Counted from the stretch's first letter, positions 12,298 through 24,625 are shown. The stretch: DNA of 64,000 nucleotides from Cyathus striatus (GCA_025738555.1 JAOVFP010000009.1:3658001-3722000); one strand, 5' to 3'. The notes: a model not told the origin generated them from the letters alone. Translations and numbers: made by a program.

Positions 12298-13152
12298 TAA
12301 TTAGTTAATAATAATATGACCTTGACAACATTTCATTAAGTGCAATACAATGACCGACGCCCAAGGTAGAACGCGTGGTTAGCGAACGCTTTGATGCGCG
12401 TTTGATGCTAATTTCGGGCTTAACTCGGACTTAGGACTTCAACTCTTGTTGCACTCTGAGGGTCTCAGGCCAGTCAAGGCGCTTATAGCGTGCTGATGCA
12501 CAGCGCTGGTACAGCGTGGTTAGATAGCGGCACTTGCCATGGGTCTAGTCCTCATGCCTTTTCCTATGACGCGATAACATTGTTTCGATAATCTATTATT
12601 AGAATAGACGCGCGCTTAGTTCGATCTCCGGCCTTGCTGGTAATTATTTCCCACCGATGTCGAGAATAAGCTCTGACCTCAATGTTTCTATTCTTAGACG
12701 GTTTCCTACTTAGGCTAGTTATGTCCCTTATAAGCGCGAATCGTTCTCACGCTAGCTAACGGTCCGGGACCTCTACCTTAGCTACTGATTACAACCTATG
12801 TATATTATACTGTTTGTTAGTAGTGTGTAGAATATACAAATAATGTTTTTATAATAGATAGGAATACGCTAGGCGTATTATCTCCCCCCAACCAATAAAT
12901 GACCGTCCTCAGTCACCATTAGTACGATCGCTGTTCACACACCTCTAATAACCTAATATGAAGTCTCCGCCTTATGTATCTCATCTGGAAACCTGAGCTT
13001 AATCTATGACTCCAGCAAAACAAAACGGTGCTTGTCTTATCGCCGACACCCTGCCTCTATTTAATTGTCCTTTATCTCTTTGTCCCTTCTCCTCAAGCAT
13101 TTTTCGTCCCCTGCTATACTTTTGTCATTCTGCTTTCTATCTTTCTCGCCCT
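12298..13152. other. Intergenic, no gene seen
   Basis: About 850 bp of mixed composition without a supportable frame. A frame opening at 13006 precedes the next gene but runs through Phe/Leu/Ser-rich noise before the much better ATG at 13153, so I treat it as untranslated leader or spacer. Confidence 0.45.
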
Positions 13153-14964
13153 ATGTCGGACATCGAAATTTCCCCCGAAGATTTGGCCCAGTGCCAAGTG
13201 ATTGCTGCGAATGCGGCTACTGAGGCGGCAGCGCGTGCCATGGCGGATGCAATTTCCCAGGTGAAGGCTAAGGTGGCGGCGCAACGTGCGGAGGAGGAGG
13301 CGCGTCGGATTGAAGCGGAGGCGAAGGCTGCAAGGCGTGCTGAGGAAGAGGCAGAGGCTCGTCGGGTAGCTGAAGAAGAAGCCGCTGCTCAGGCCAAAGC
13401 TGAAGCTGAGGCTCAACGCCTCGAAGCTGAGGCCGAGGCTTTGGCTGCTTCCTATTTTTCAACGTCTGATTTCCCCATGGCGCCTCCCGAAAATTTTGTT
13501 CCCCATTTCTCAACCCTGGACGTCTCAACCGCCCCTCCTTCTCCTACTCCAGAAGATGAAGAAGATGAACTTCTTGGTAAGTTACGGGCATTTCTTCCTT
13601 TAATCTTCTCGCCAATGCTATTTGCATTTTAGAAGAAAATGATCCCCCCCGGCGTGATTTGTCCGCCGTTGCAGCTGGTAAACGCAAAGTTGTTCCTCGG
13701 CCTACTACGACTTTTGCACCTGCTTCCAAACGCCGCAAGTTTTTTGGTGGGGTAGAAATCCACGTCCCCTTGGACAAGATAACTCCCTTGCCAGAGCGTG
13801 AGTCTCTCTTTTCATTTTATTATTTTATTATTTTATTTTCTGACCAGTTTTGTTAGCTCCTACTCCTTCTGTGGCGGATAGTGAGCCGGAGCCATCCTCC
13901 ATTTCTGGCTACCAACTACGCGATCGTTCCACTATCTCTGCTCCGGCTTCAATTTCCCAACCCACTCGTTCCACTCAAGTCGTTGCCAGGACCCCAGCCA
14001 AAGCGGCTTCCAAATCTTCCAAGGCTCCGAAGGCTTCTAAATCCACTGGTACGAAGGCGGCCAAGTGCACTCATGAGGAGATGCCCCAGCTTACCTCCGA
14101 CGAGCCCATCAATGTAAAACTCCTGCAGAACAATCTCCAAGAGCTTCTCAAGCACTTTGGGTCTCGTGTTTGCATTAACTGCATCACTCATGGCCGCGAA
14201 TGCGTTTCCGTGGTTTCGGGGTCAAGTGCGGCGCCTGTTCCCAGGTCTCCGCCTCCCACTGTTCCTTTTCTATTCCGTCTCCTAATACTGAGTTTGCCTT
14301 GTCTATTGCTCACTGTGCTGGTGACTCTTCCCTTTTTGGTACGTTTTATTTTTATTATTTTCTAATGTCCTTACTAATCTTTTACATCCTTATAGGTCTA
14401 AACGAGGCGTGCCGTGCTCTCGATCTGAGCCGTACGCGTGCTTATCGCACTTTGCTAGCAGCTGAGTTGGAGCAGGTTGAGTATGCGCAGAACTGCATCA
14501 CTGTGGTCCATCATTTGCAGGATATTGCATTCCTCCACTCCCCTGAACATCTGCACCTCGTTGAAGGCCTTGATCCCGACTTCACTCGTGATTCCCTGGC
14601 CAACCTTAAGGAGATGGCTGATGAGCTTACACCCTGGCTTCCTAAACCCGATGCCATTTCTGCTCTCGAGACTGCTTTGGAGCGCGCCTTCGCTCTGCAC
14701 ACCTTCAATCTCCGCGCTACCTCTACTCTTGACATTGTAGAGTTTCCTAACGCTAAAGAAACCGTTGCTATTAAGGATTTTGCCAAATCTCTCAAGCCTC
14801 GCAACCTTGGAAAACTGGGCGGTGTTTTTGGCAACCGCCAATTGTATCCCCTGTCTCTCGAGGATTATTCCGGCGGCACTCCTGGTCCTTCTGGGTCCTC
14901 TTCTGTCAGGGCTACGCGCGAAGGAAATACTGAGCATGAGGTTGATTTGGGTAGGGAGGATTAG
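13153..14964 (+). pseudogene. Gag-like zinc-cluster protein of Agaricomycetes, one frameshift
   Basis: Four exons: 13153-13576, 13633-13797, 13857-14338, 14396-14964, with clean GT-AG introns. The N-terminal MSDIEISPEDL is followed by a long Ala/Glu/Arg coiled coil (about residues 20-105). A Pro/Ser acidic linker and basic patches (GKRKVVPRP, SKRRKFF) suggest nuclear targeting. Exon 3 ends in two cysteine groups, CINCITHGREC (CX2CX6C) and KCGACSQVSASHC (CX2CX7C), a zinc-binding layout common in a large Agaricomycete family of unknown function. The two halves are in different frames: the shift falls in a run of four G at 14218-14221, and exon lengths confirm one base is missing (exons 1-3 sum to 0 mod 3, exon 4 needs 1). 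Exon 4 gives a helical domain ending HEVDLGRED and stop. It is either a young pseudogene or a homopolymer sequencing error. Confidence 0.6.
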
Positions 14965-15309
14965 CTAGTAGCTCTATGGACATATTTCTAAATACTCGAA
15001 TTGTTGTACACACCCTTTTATGGGTTTTCATCAAATTAACTGTTGTGTTTCTTGGTCTGACTAATGTGATTACAATTATAAGTGTTTCTTAAGAATTTAG
15101 CGAACTGCTATCTTATTACTAGTCATTGTTCAACTCAAGTCTGAGTGCTTGAAATCCTAGTAATGCGCATATTTGATGCGTGATGGGTCTTATCCCGCCA
15201 AGTGATGCCGCAATTAATAGATCTCATCTCAGAGTTATAGTGGACTTTCCATATACATCCGCTTAGATTATGCACGTGTCATGATTGACTTCATCACTAT
15301 CTTTCTAAA

Positions 15310-18060
15310 CTACAATCTAAAATCGGTCCTTGGTATATTTAATCATATACATAACATTCTAAGGCGCTAGCAAATGTACAATATATCTTCTCTGTGTTCA
15401 GAAAATTTCCCACGCGCAGACAGCGCTAGTAAACATCTCAATTGGAGTATTATCAGGTAGTGATAATATCAAGGCATTCAACTTTTGTATGAGATACGTC
15501 TAAATGTTGTGCAATGGACACAAAATATCTATTTTAAGAAATCATAACAACCCATCAAAACATACCCCGATTTGGGTCGACCCCAGCACTCTATGCCATC
15601 CCGTTATATTTTTACGACATCTGATTTAATTCTAAAATCAATCCTTGGTATATTTAATCATGTAAGTTGTATCCTGATGTGCTAGCAAATGCGCAATATA
15701 TCTGCACTGTTCCCAGAAATATTCCCACGCGCAGACAGTGCCAGTAAGCATCTCAATTGGAATATTATCAGGTAGTGATAATATCACGGCATTCAACATC
15801 TGTATAAGACATGTCTAAATGTTGTGGAATGGACGCAACATTGCGTGCATCTATTTTAAGAAACATATCAACCCATCAAAACATACTCGATTTGGGTAGA
15901 TCTCATTACTCTATGCCATCTCATTTAATATTCACAACATTCGTTCGCAATTATATCTGGTCGTGATAGTTACACGAGATCAATTCATTGTCGACATGGC
16001 TTAACGTCATGAAATCATCACAACATTGTGTGCATCTGTTTTAAGGAAACGTACCATCCCATCAAAACATACCTAATTTGGGTAGATCCCATCACTCTAT
16101 GCCATCTCACTGAATTTCCACGACATCCAATGTATTGTACAAACTATTCTGCGTCTTCCCATTCATAAACGATTTAATTTTGAAGCGCTAACATTGTTTC
16201 GGTGGAGTGAGCCTGCGTGCGCATAAATTCCCATGCTTGGACCGTGCTAGCTAACATCTCCATTGTAATATTATCAGGTAATGATAATATCATGACATTC
16301 AACATCTGTATATGACGCGTCTAAATGATGTGAAATGGACACAACATTGCATGTATCTATTTTAAGAAATCATAACAACCCATCAAAACATACCCGATTT
16401 GGGTAGATCCCATCACTCTTTGCCATCTCGTTATATTTCTACTACATCCGATTTAATTCTAAAATCAATCCTCGGTACATTTAATCAAGTACGTACCATT
16501 CTGAGGCGCTAGCAAATGCACAACATATCTGCACTGTTCCCAGAAACATTCCCACGCGCAGACAGCGCTAGTAAACATCTCAATTGGAATACTATCAGGT
16601 AGTGATAATATCACTGCATTCAACATCTGTATAAGACATGTCTAAATGTCGTGGAATGGACACAACATTGTGAGTATTTATTTTAAGAAAATATAACAAC
16701 CCATCAAAACATACCTGATTTGGGTAGATTCCATCACTCTTTGCCATCTCGTTTAATATCCACGACATTCGTTTGCAATTATACTAGGTCGTGATAGTTA
16801 CACAAGATCAATTCATTGTCGAAGCGGCATAACGTCGTGAGATCATCACAACATTGAGTGCATCTATTTTAAGAAGCATATCAACATATCCGATTTGGGT
16901 AGATCCCATCACTCTAAGCATCCCGTTATATTTCTACGACATCCGATTTAATTCTAAAAAGCAATCCTTGATATATATAATCAGGTACATACCATCCTAA
17001 GGCACTAGCTAATGTACAATATATCTAGGCTGTGTCCAGAAAAATTCCCACGCGCAGACAGTGCTAGTAAACATCTCAATTGGAATACTATCAGGTAGTG
17101 GTAATATCACAGCATTAAACATCTGTATAAGACACATCTAAATGTTGTGGAATGGCCGCAACATTGCGTGTATCTATTTTAAAAAATCATAACAACCCAT
17201 CAAAACATACCCAATTTGGATCGATCCCATCACTCTATGCCATCCTGTTATATTTCTACGACATCCGATTTAATTCTAAAATCAATCCTTGGTATATCTA
17301 ATCGTATATGTACCATTCTAAAGCGCTAGCAAATGTACAATATATCTTCTCTGTGTCTAGAAAAATTCCCACGCGTAGACAGTGCTAGTAAACATCTCAA
17401 TTGGAATATTATCAGGTAGTGATAATATCATGGCATTCAATATCTGTATGAGACGAGTCTAAATGATGTGGAATGGATACAACATTGTGTGTATCTATTT
17501 TAAGAAAACCCAACAACCCATCAAAACATACCCTATTTGGGTAGTTCCCGTCGCTCTATGCCATCTCGTTTAATATCCACGACATTCGTTCGCAATTATA
17601 TTAGGTCATGATAATTTCATGAGATCAATTCATTGCCGATGCGGCTTAACGTTGTGAAATCATCACAACATTGTGTGCATCTATTATAAGGAAACATACC
17701 ATCCCATCAAAACACACCCGATTTGGGGTGGCTCATCACTCTTCCCCATCTTGTATTATTTCGCTATCTCGTTTTATTTACACTACATCTAACCCATTTC
17801 TATGAACTATCTTGGGAGTTTGAGATCATGACCATACCACTCTAAAGCGCTAACTAAGGTACAGTACATCTTAACGATGTCCAGCAACATTCCCACACTT
17901 GTCCCTGTCATGTCGAGTCCTTAATTGCAACATTATTAGGTAGTGGTATTTACACAACTTCAAATTACCGCTTAAAACGCTACTAAACGTCGTGGAATTA
18001 GCACACCATTTCACGCATCCATTTAAAGAAAGTATTCCAACATTCCCACCATTGTAACGT
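15310..18060. repeat. Higher-order satellite, block 1
   Basis: Tandem array of a unit carrying, in order: GGAATATTATCAGGTAGTGA, AACATCTGTATAAGACATGT, TGGAATGGACACAACATTG, ATCTATTTTAAGAAA, CCATCAAAACATACCCGATT, ATCCCATCACTCTATGCCAT, TTCTACGACATCCGATTTAA, then CCACGCGCAGACAGTGCTAG. Landmark positions (the GTGATAATATCA core) are near 15468, 15776, 16280, 16602, 17100 and 17420. Short steps are about 310-322 bp and long steps about 498-504 bp. The long form carries about 180 extra bp (ATATCCACGACATTCGTTCG and following). Short plus long gives a composite unit of about 820 bp. Each unit contains the perfect dyad ATATTATCA-GGTAG-TGATAATAT. No coding sequence. Confidence 0.85.
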
Positions 18061-18199
18061 GATTAGATGACTTCAACGTTTTGGAGTAAATGTCTTTTCG
18101 CCCACTCATAAGTCACTACCCAGCAGACCTGTCGGGAAGCACCTGCCAGTAATTCTAACCCATTTATGTGATTTCAACAATGTGTGTATAGTTCGTTTA

Positions 18200-18785
18200 T
18201 TACGTTTCACGTTATTGGGTTGTATATACTATGTACAGTATCCTTTTAGAGTATACAAAATTGTTATAAAATTAGGTTTTGTAGCGTATCCAACAATTTT
18301 AACTTCCCGTGAATCTTCTCCACTGCATAAAAACTTGACTGGTAGATGCGGCTACAGCTGCAAATCATACAGATTCCACAGACGTTCTCGACGTTTGTAA
18401 CGGTACCAATCTTTGCATTTTTCATTGCCTATTTCAACGTGAACGCGATTTCACTGATCGCGTTTTCGCTTCCCGCGATCGTTTTTGCAATATCCGATTC
18501 TCAACAGGAGGGGACAGCTACTGCTGCTAATTACTTATATTCCAATAGCATTTTCGACTTTTTAAATGGTACGTATTTTTGTGGTCTACAATTGTTTACA
18601 TCAATATGAACGTGGTTTACAACAAAACGTATTTTTGCTTCCCGCGATCATTTCTTCGATGCCCGACTGCTAGTTGGAGGGCGTTGTTCTAGCTGTGAGT
18701 CGCTCGTACTACAGTTACCGTTTCGACGATCGCAACGGTATGTTTTTTAGCTATCTTATGGTGACTATATTAACAACATGTTCAC
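18200..18785 (+). promoter_or_regulatory. Two-fold upstream repeat of small gene A
   Basis: Upstream of gene A a unit of about 169 bp occurs twice. Each copy contains GCTTCCCGCGATC followed by a CGAT/CGACTTTTT-type stretch (sites at 18468-18480 and 18637-18649). The same pair of sites occurs upstream of gene B with almost identical spacing. GCTTCCCGC resembles an E2F/DSC1 half site (TTCCCGC), but that is only a resemblance. The open frame at 18346-18609 is probably not coding: it overlaps the repeat units and has no start context shared with gene B. Confidence 0.45.
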
Positions 18786-18788
18786 GCG

Positions 18789-19244
18789 ATGATTCTTAAC
18801 CCTTTACCATCACTTTCGCCAACCAGAACGTCAATAGTAAGTGTTTTACTACATTTTTCTTCCATTTCTTTAGTCTCTTTTAGATGTTTTTCATTACCAG
18901 AGCTGTGGCAGGCCGCATTAAAGATGTTTCAAAGGAGTATGCCGCGAAATGTGTCAAGTCAGTCGTTGAAAGTGAATCAACATATATTTCGTCCAATGTA
19001 GTAAAATGGGTCGTCATGTATGTTTTTTTTCGTTTGTTTTCTGTTCTTTCGACTGATATATATTAATAGGTCCGATATGCATCGCAGTAAAACGGACAGT
19101 AATCCGCATTTTACGGTCCGAGGTTTGGGAAGCGATGGGGTAGGATTGCAGACGTTACATGTCTATAATCCGTTCAAATTTTGGTCCTATCCCGGGGGGA
19201 AGACGGTTAATGCAGCTGATATGATCAATATTGGTGCTAAGTAG
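18789..19244 (+). CDS. Small unknown protein, twin gene A (118 aa)
   Basis: Exons: 18789-18836, 18884-19017, 19070-19244. Introns are 47 and 52 bp (GTAAGT...TTAG, GTATGT...ATAG) and the sum is 357 nt. The product starts MILNPLPSLSPTRTSI, continues MFFITRAVAGRIKDVSKEYA, has a junction at WVVM|SDMHRSK, and ends in a probably beta-rich domain with FTVRGLGSDGVGLQTLHVYN and PGGKTVNAADM. A divergent paralogue on the other strand (gene B, 21729-22092) has the same exon 2 length (134 nt), the same intron position and matching motifs (HGLDSSGVGVETFHIYGP). Conservation of exon layout and of protein over DNA indicates a real gene. No known domain, cysteine pattern or clear signal peptide is visible. Function unknown. 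It sits between two blocks of the same satellite. Confidence 0.65.
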
Positions 19245-19589
19245 TTATATATAATATCTACACTACACTACTATACCCTATTTCTTGATACCAATTTGTA
19301 TTCTTTTTTGGCGCATTTGTATCCGTCGTTTTTTGGCGATATTCGTACGGGCGTCCTACATATTCTACACCCTACGTATTCTACACCGATCACCCTGATG
19401 GCTTCTATATTCAGAAACAGATATTCCCAATCTGGGTAGTCCCTAAGCTTCGGTAAAGATTAATATTTCACGTGATCCTGTTCTACTGTACCTAATCTAA
19501 GCAAATACGGTGCCTAATCTACACGAATACGGTACCCCTGTGACCCTGCATTCGGTACCACTGTGGAACATTATTCCACATGGCCGCTA

Positions 19590-21655
19590 TCTGCCGATAT
19601 GGGTAGATCCCATCACTCTATGCCATCCCGTTGTATTTCTATGACATCTGATATAATTCTAAAATCAATCCTTGGTGTGTTTAATCATGTACGTACCATT
19701 TTAAACCACTAGCATATATACAATATATCTTCTCTGTGTCCAGAAAATTTCCCATGCACAGACAGTGCTAGTGAACATCTCAATTGGAATATTATCAGGT
19801 AGTGATAATATCATGCCATTCAACATCTGTAAAAGATACGTCTATATTTTGTGGAATGGACACAACATTGCATGTATCTATTTTAAGAAACATATCAACT
19901 CATCAAAACATACCAGATTTGGGTAGATCCCATCACTCTATGCCATCTCGTTTAATATCCACGACATTTGTTCGCAATTATATTAGTTGTGATAGTTACA
20001 CAATATAATTACACTGTCAATGCGGCACAACGTCATGACATCATCACAACATTGCATGCATCTATTTTAAGGAAACGTACCATCCCATCAAAACATACCC
20101 TTTTGGGTAGATCCCATCACTCTATGCCATCCCATTACATTTCTACGACATCCGATTTAATTCTAAAATCAATCCATGGTATATTTAATCATGTACATAA
20201 CATTCTAAAGTACTAGCAAATGTACAATATATCTTCCCTGTGTCTGGAAAAATTCCCACGCATAGACAGTACTAGTAAACATGTCAATGGAAATATTATC
20301 AGGTTGTGATAATATCATGGCATTTAACATCTGTATGAGACACGTCTAAATGTTGTGTTCATTCCACAACATTGCATGCATCTATTTTAAGAAACATATC
20401 AATCCATCAAAACATACCCAATTTGGGTGGATCCCATCACTCTATGCCATCCCGTTATATTTCTACAACATCTGATTTAATTCTAAAATCAATACTTAGC
20501 ATATTTAATCATGTACATACCATCCTGAGGCGCTGAAAAATGCACAATAAATCTTAACTGTTCCCAGAAAAATTCCCACGCTTCGACGGTGCTAGTAGAC
20601 ATGTCAATTGGAATATTATTGCGTTGTGATAATATCGCGGCATTTAACATCTGCATAAGACATGTCTAAATGTTGTGGAATGGACACAACAATGTGTGTA
20701 TCTATTTTAAGAAAAGATATCAACCCATCAAAACATACCCGATTTGGGTAGATCCCATCACCCTTTGCCATTTCATTGTATTTTCACAACATCCAACATA
20801 TTTCTACAAACTATTCTGCATCTTCCCATTCATGGATGTGTACTTTTGAGGCACTAACAATACTTCAATGCAATAAGCCTGCATTCAGGTAAATTCCCAC
20901 GCTTAAACCGTGCTAGCGAACGTCTCCATTGTTATATCATCAGGTAGTGATAATATCATGGCATTCAACATCTGTTTAAGACATGTCTAAATGTTGTTGA
21001 ATGGACACAACATTGCGTGCATCTATTTTATGAAACATTCAACCCATCAAAACATACCCGATTTGGGTAGATCCCATCACATTATGCCATCTCGTTTAAT
21101 ATCCACAACATTCGTTCGCAATTATATTAGGTGGTGGTAGTTACATGAGATCAGTTCATTGTCGATGGGGCTTAACGTAGAAAGATCATCACAACATTAC
21201 ATGCATCTATTTTAAGGAAACGTACCATCCCATCAAAACATACCCTTTTTGGGTAGATCCCATCACTCTATGCCATCTCACTCTATTTCCACAACATCCA
21301 ATGTTTTTTTACACACTATACTGCGTTGTCCCATTCATGAGTGTGTAATTCTGAGGCGCTAACAATAATTCAATGCAATAAGCCTGCATTCACGTATATT
21401 CCCACGCTTCGACAGTGCTAGCTAACATCACAACTGCAATATTATAAAGTGGTGATAATATCATGCCATTCAACAGCTGTATAAGATGTGACTAAATGTT
21501 GTGAAATGGATACAACATTACATGAGATCAATTCATGATCGACACGGCTTAACATTGTGAGATCATCACAACATTGCATGCATCTATTTTAAGGAAATGT
21601 ACTATCACATCAAAACATACCCAATTTGGGTAGACTCCATCACTCTATGCCAAAC
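19590..21655. repeat. Higher-order satellite, block 2
   Basis: Same satellite and same orientation as block 1, interrupted by the gene A locus. Core positions are near 19804, 20306, 20626, 20947 and 21452, giving steps of about 502, 320, 321 and 505 bp. The dyad ATATTATCA/TGATAATAT is kept in some units and decayed in others. The 345 bp between gene A and this block contain no gene, only scattered GGTAC and CTACAC motifs. Confidence 0.85.
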
Positions 21656-21728
21656 ATAAAATCACCAAAAAAACATATGGCATATTTGGTATCAAGAAAA
21701 GGGTATACGCCAAGTACGAGAATACTAT

Positions 21729-22092
21729 CTAAAGCTTATCACAGTCATTTTTTACATTGTATAGCTTCTGTCCTCCGGTCTTGAACAATGTGCCACTTCC
21801 GGGGCCATATATATGAAATGTTTCGACTCCCACGCCACTGCTGTCCAAACCATGCACGGTGATGTGTTCAGCCTCCCCCTGATTCCTGCCGCGGTGCATG
21901 CCCATTCTACCATTTCATTAATTGAGAATACAACAAGAAAAAAAGAAAAAGAACATACATGATCACCCAGTCCTTTGTGTCTGGGGAAATGGACTCTTTC
22001 TTCATGTTGAGTACGGAGCATAAGGTCCCTTTAATATAAGAGCATGCATCTCCTTTAAAGCACTGAGAGATTGCCTTTGAGATGTAAAGCAT
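21729..22092 (-). CDS. Small unknown protein, twin gene B (103 aa)
   Basis: Read on the minus strand: exon 22092-21959 (134 nt), intron 21958-21907 (GTATGT...GTAG), exon 21906-21729 ending in TAG; the sum of 312 nt is in frame. The product begins MLYISKAISQCFKGDACSY, passes SPDTKDWVI, then MHRGRNQGEAEHITVHGLD, SSGVGVETFHIYGP and KTGGQKLYNV. Aligned by eye to gene A it keeps the start of exon 2, the tryptophan before the intron, the MHR junction and the GLxSxGVGxxTxHxY core, while the rest differs strongly. A further exon upstream, as in gene A, is possible (an acceptor lies directly before the ATG), but no in-frame ATG survives in it. Function unknown. Confidence 0.6.
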
Positions 22093-22560
22093 TCTAAAAA
22101 CAGTGAAAAAAGCAAAGGAAAGGGACTAAAAATGACTTACTGGATAGTGGTGGTTGTGGTTAAGGATAAAGTCAAGTTTGTGTATATATGTTTTGATATA
22201 GGTGAAATATAAGAGCTAAAAGATGGATCGTTGCAAACGTCGAACTCATAACTGCAATAGGAATAATTCTTAGCTGCAACTGTGGCCCCCAGCTAATGTT
22301 CAAGTATCTGAGAAACGATCGCGGGAAGCAAATACATACTTAGTGAAAATCGAGTTCACATCGATATTGACATTACGGAATGGCCAAAACACGTAGCGTT
22401 TTACACGTCGTTAACGTAACATAGAAATATGTTAATCACAGCCGTAGCTACGCCCACCGGTTCACATTCGAAAATCGTAGAAAGGATCACGGGAAGCGAA
22501 AACACATATAATGAAATCCCTTTCGCTTTGAAATTGACAGTAACAAATCGCCAAAACGTG
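22093..22560 (-). promoter_or_regulatory. Two-fold upstream repeat of small gene B
   Basis: Mirror image of the gene A upstream region. GATCGCGGGAAGC (22317-22329) and GATCACGGGAAGC (22485-22497) are the reverse complements of the gene A sites and are 168 bp apart, against 169 bp at gene A. Neighbouring sequence (GTGAACTCGATTTTCACT-like on the minus strand) also matches. The open frames at 22401-22704 on both strands overlap these repeats and are not believed. Confidence 0.45.
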
Positions 22561-22759
22561 AACGGTAATTTGAAGTGTAAACAGGAACTTCTTGTTAAGT
22601 TTTTTGCAAAACGAAAACGTTTCAAGCTTCAGCACTTCAGCGCCAGCACTCACATCAACAGAATGGTACATTGGATCCTTTTACTGTACATGTGGTGTTT
22701 ATAAAAAAGATGAACACTTTTAAATGAGTGCCTTGCGATCCCTTTTCGCTCTCACCAAC

Positions 22760-24625
22760 GGTGCTACAAGTGCGCATACGCGAAATTTGATTGGACCAAA
22801 TCATAGTGACAGTGTGATGAAGATCTAAGCAGATTGGAACGGAATTCGTATATCGAGCATTGTATAACGGACGAGTCGGTTGCCAACCAATTGTACATTA
22901 CTTTGGATGTACCAAAACCAGTGGTGTCCGTCAGAATACAATTGTCCATTTTGAGAACACTTACATCATATGTGGTAGATAATTACTGTTATAGTGTAGA
23001 AGAGAACAATGTTTCGCGAAATAACAATCTAGCAGATATATGAGAAGACATCTTAAGAAATCTTAACTCGAAGAAACAAATTTATGATTAGTAAGAGCCA
23101 TATGTCTCAGTACCGGCGTCGATCTATGTTTCTTGCGTAACATATACATCCATTCATCATTTATTTGGGAGTGAACAAGAGAGATACCTCCTCTCCCAAA
23201 ACCCTCGAGAAGACAACGGTGGTCCTCGAAGGCCACCAAATGCGTAGACTATATTTCGCAAGGAGCGATCTCTACAATTGATTGATTCGGGTTTTAAAGG
23301 AACAGCTGGGGAGATGCCTAAGAGATTGTCGCGAGAGTGGAGGGAAATGGATCCAATCTGTATTTACTATCGTTGGCTATAGTTAATGTTGTTGCATACT
23401 CAACGTCTTATAGGTTAAAAAAATGGAGTATAGAAAAAGAATTTGGTAAGGGGATACAAAGTTTAGTTGCTAACCCGGACTACTGATACACCAGATGGCC
23501 TAATGGCTCAAGAAATAAAAAGGGTGGGAATCAAAAGGGAAAAACTGTGCAAAGCGGACCAGTCACTGGTCCAAGTGGAATCATAGGGGGATTTGGTCAA
23601 ACTGATCCCGCTTACTTCCCGTGAGATGTTGCAAATTACGTGGCACAACACGCATTTCCATTTCCTGAAAGTGGGTCACAGGTCCAACTACAATTTATGG
23701 CGATGCAATAACCATTACCTTTACAGATACTTTATCGAAATATTAGCTCGGTCACGTACTTTATGATTCTCATATAAGCGATGTTATTCCTATCATATTA
23801 TTATTTACTTATATTACAATTCCTATGCAAGGGACTAATCAATAATATAACTTCTGTATTTTGTACTCGGTTGATGTTACCAACAATTATACGCGATGTA
23901 AATAGTATCTTGAGTTAGGAAAGTCAAGTTGTCGTTACGAGAAACCGTTACGGTAAAACTCACATATATCTTCTACCCACCCACCCACACGCCTAATATA
24001 TCCCTAGATACCATTTCGACATCATCCGTAATCCAGTACCTCCCGCGACATATGGATTTTTGTTGATTGAGACGAGAGTTATCGTCGAAGGAAAGACACT
24101 GGGAGCCAGCGCTCCGAGTTGTTGTGATGTGGGACTTGTTTGCCTTATTTGCAGTGATGTAGTCTTTACTCTTCCGTTCGGCGCGTGATATGAGGGGAGC
24201 GGAGGGAGAGGGACGATGTTGAGAACTTGAAGGAGGATCATGCGAGACATTTCATGTGTGATTGTGTTATCGTTCTGTGCAAGAGGATTAAAGAGGAGTG
24301 TAAGTTTATGATTAGAGGCTAGAGCTTTCGTTTAGGCAGACATATATAATTACGTCGAATGAGATCGCACATTGTAGTGGATCCAACAGTCTACGTCAGC
24401 CCAAGTGGTAATCTGACTGATTGACTCAAGATTGACTTTAACCGACGACTACAGCGAAGCAGTCTTCTTATGATCCATTTGAATTATAAATCGCAGCAGA
24501 AGCACTTACGTATGGTCGATCCACAAGAGGTATCCACTCTTAATTTGGATGTTCCGACGTTTGCGGTTGTCTCAGTGACGTGCCCAGTGGAAAGTGGAAA
24601 AGATTTGCTACAGTGTAACGTAGGG
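22760..24625 (+). repeat. Inverted, decayed copy of the T/H module (unit 0)
   Basis: Read on the plus strand this stretch reproduces, in the opposite orientation, the order found in the later units: the Y tail (22800-22960, compare the reverse complement of 31330-31430), the H upstream block (GTCTCAGTACCGGCGTCGAT at 23104 is the reverse complement of the conserved GGTACCGAGAC region), the H relic (23168-23743), spacer, and the R block (24095-24625, including the ATGGTCGATCCACAAGAGGT motif). Divergence from the other units is clearly higher than among them. It is joined head to head to the T-1 promoter block. No intact gene. Confidence 0.65.
23168..23743 (+). pseudogene. HMG-box gene relic H-0 (inverted copy)
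   Basis: The HMG box can still be read: GGPRRPPNA, then an in-frame TAG, then TIFRKERSLQLIDSGFKGT, GEMPKRLSREWREMDPI. The following exon shows NPDY and a stop inside the basic tail. The TAG inside the first helix and loss of the intron 2 donor (ATCTGTATT in place of GTGAGT or GTCAGT) make it non-functional. It is the most diverged member of the family and the only one on the plus strand. Confidence 0.7.

Noticed and set aside
13006..13152. Upstream ATG extension of the gag-like gene
   Set aside because: Adds a Phe/Leu/Ser-rich leader not expected for a coiled-coil nuclear protein; the ATG at 13153 gives a normal start.
13114..13528. Minus-strand frames opposite the gag-like coiled coil
   Set aside because: Shadow frames of a GC-biased Ala/Glu-rich coding region.
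19784..20216. Short plus frames inside satellite block 2
   Set aside because: They run across satellite units and change frame from unit to unit.
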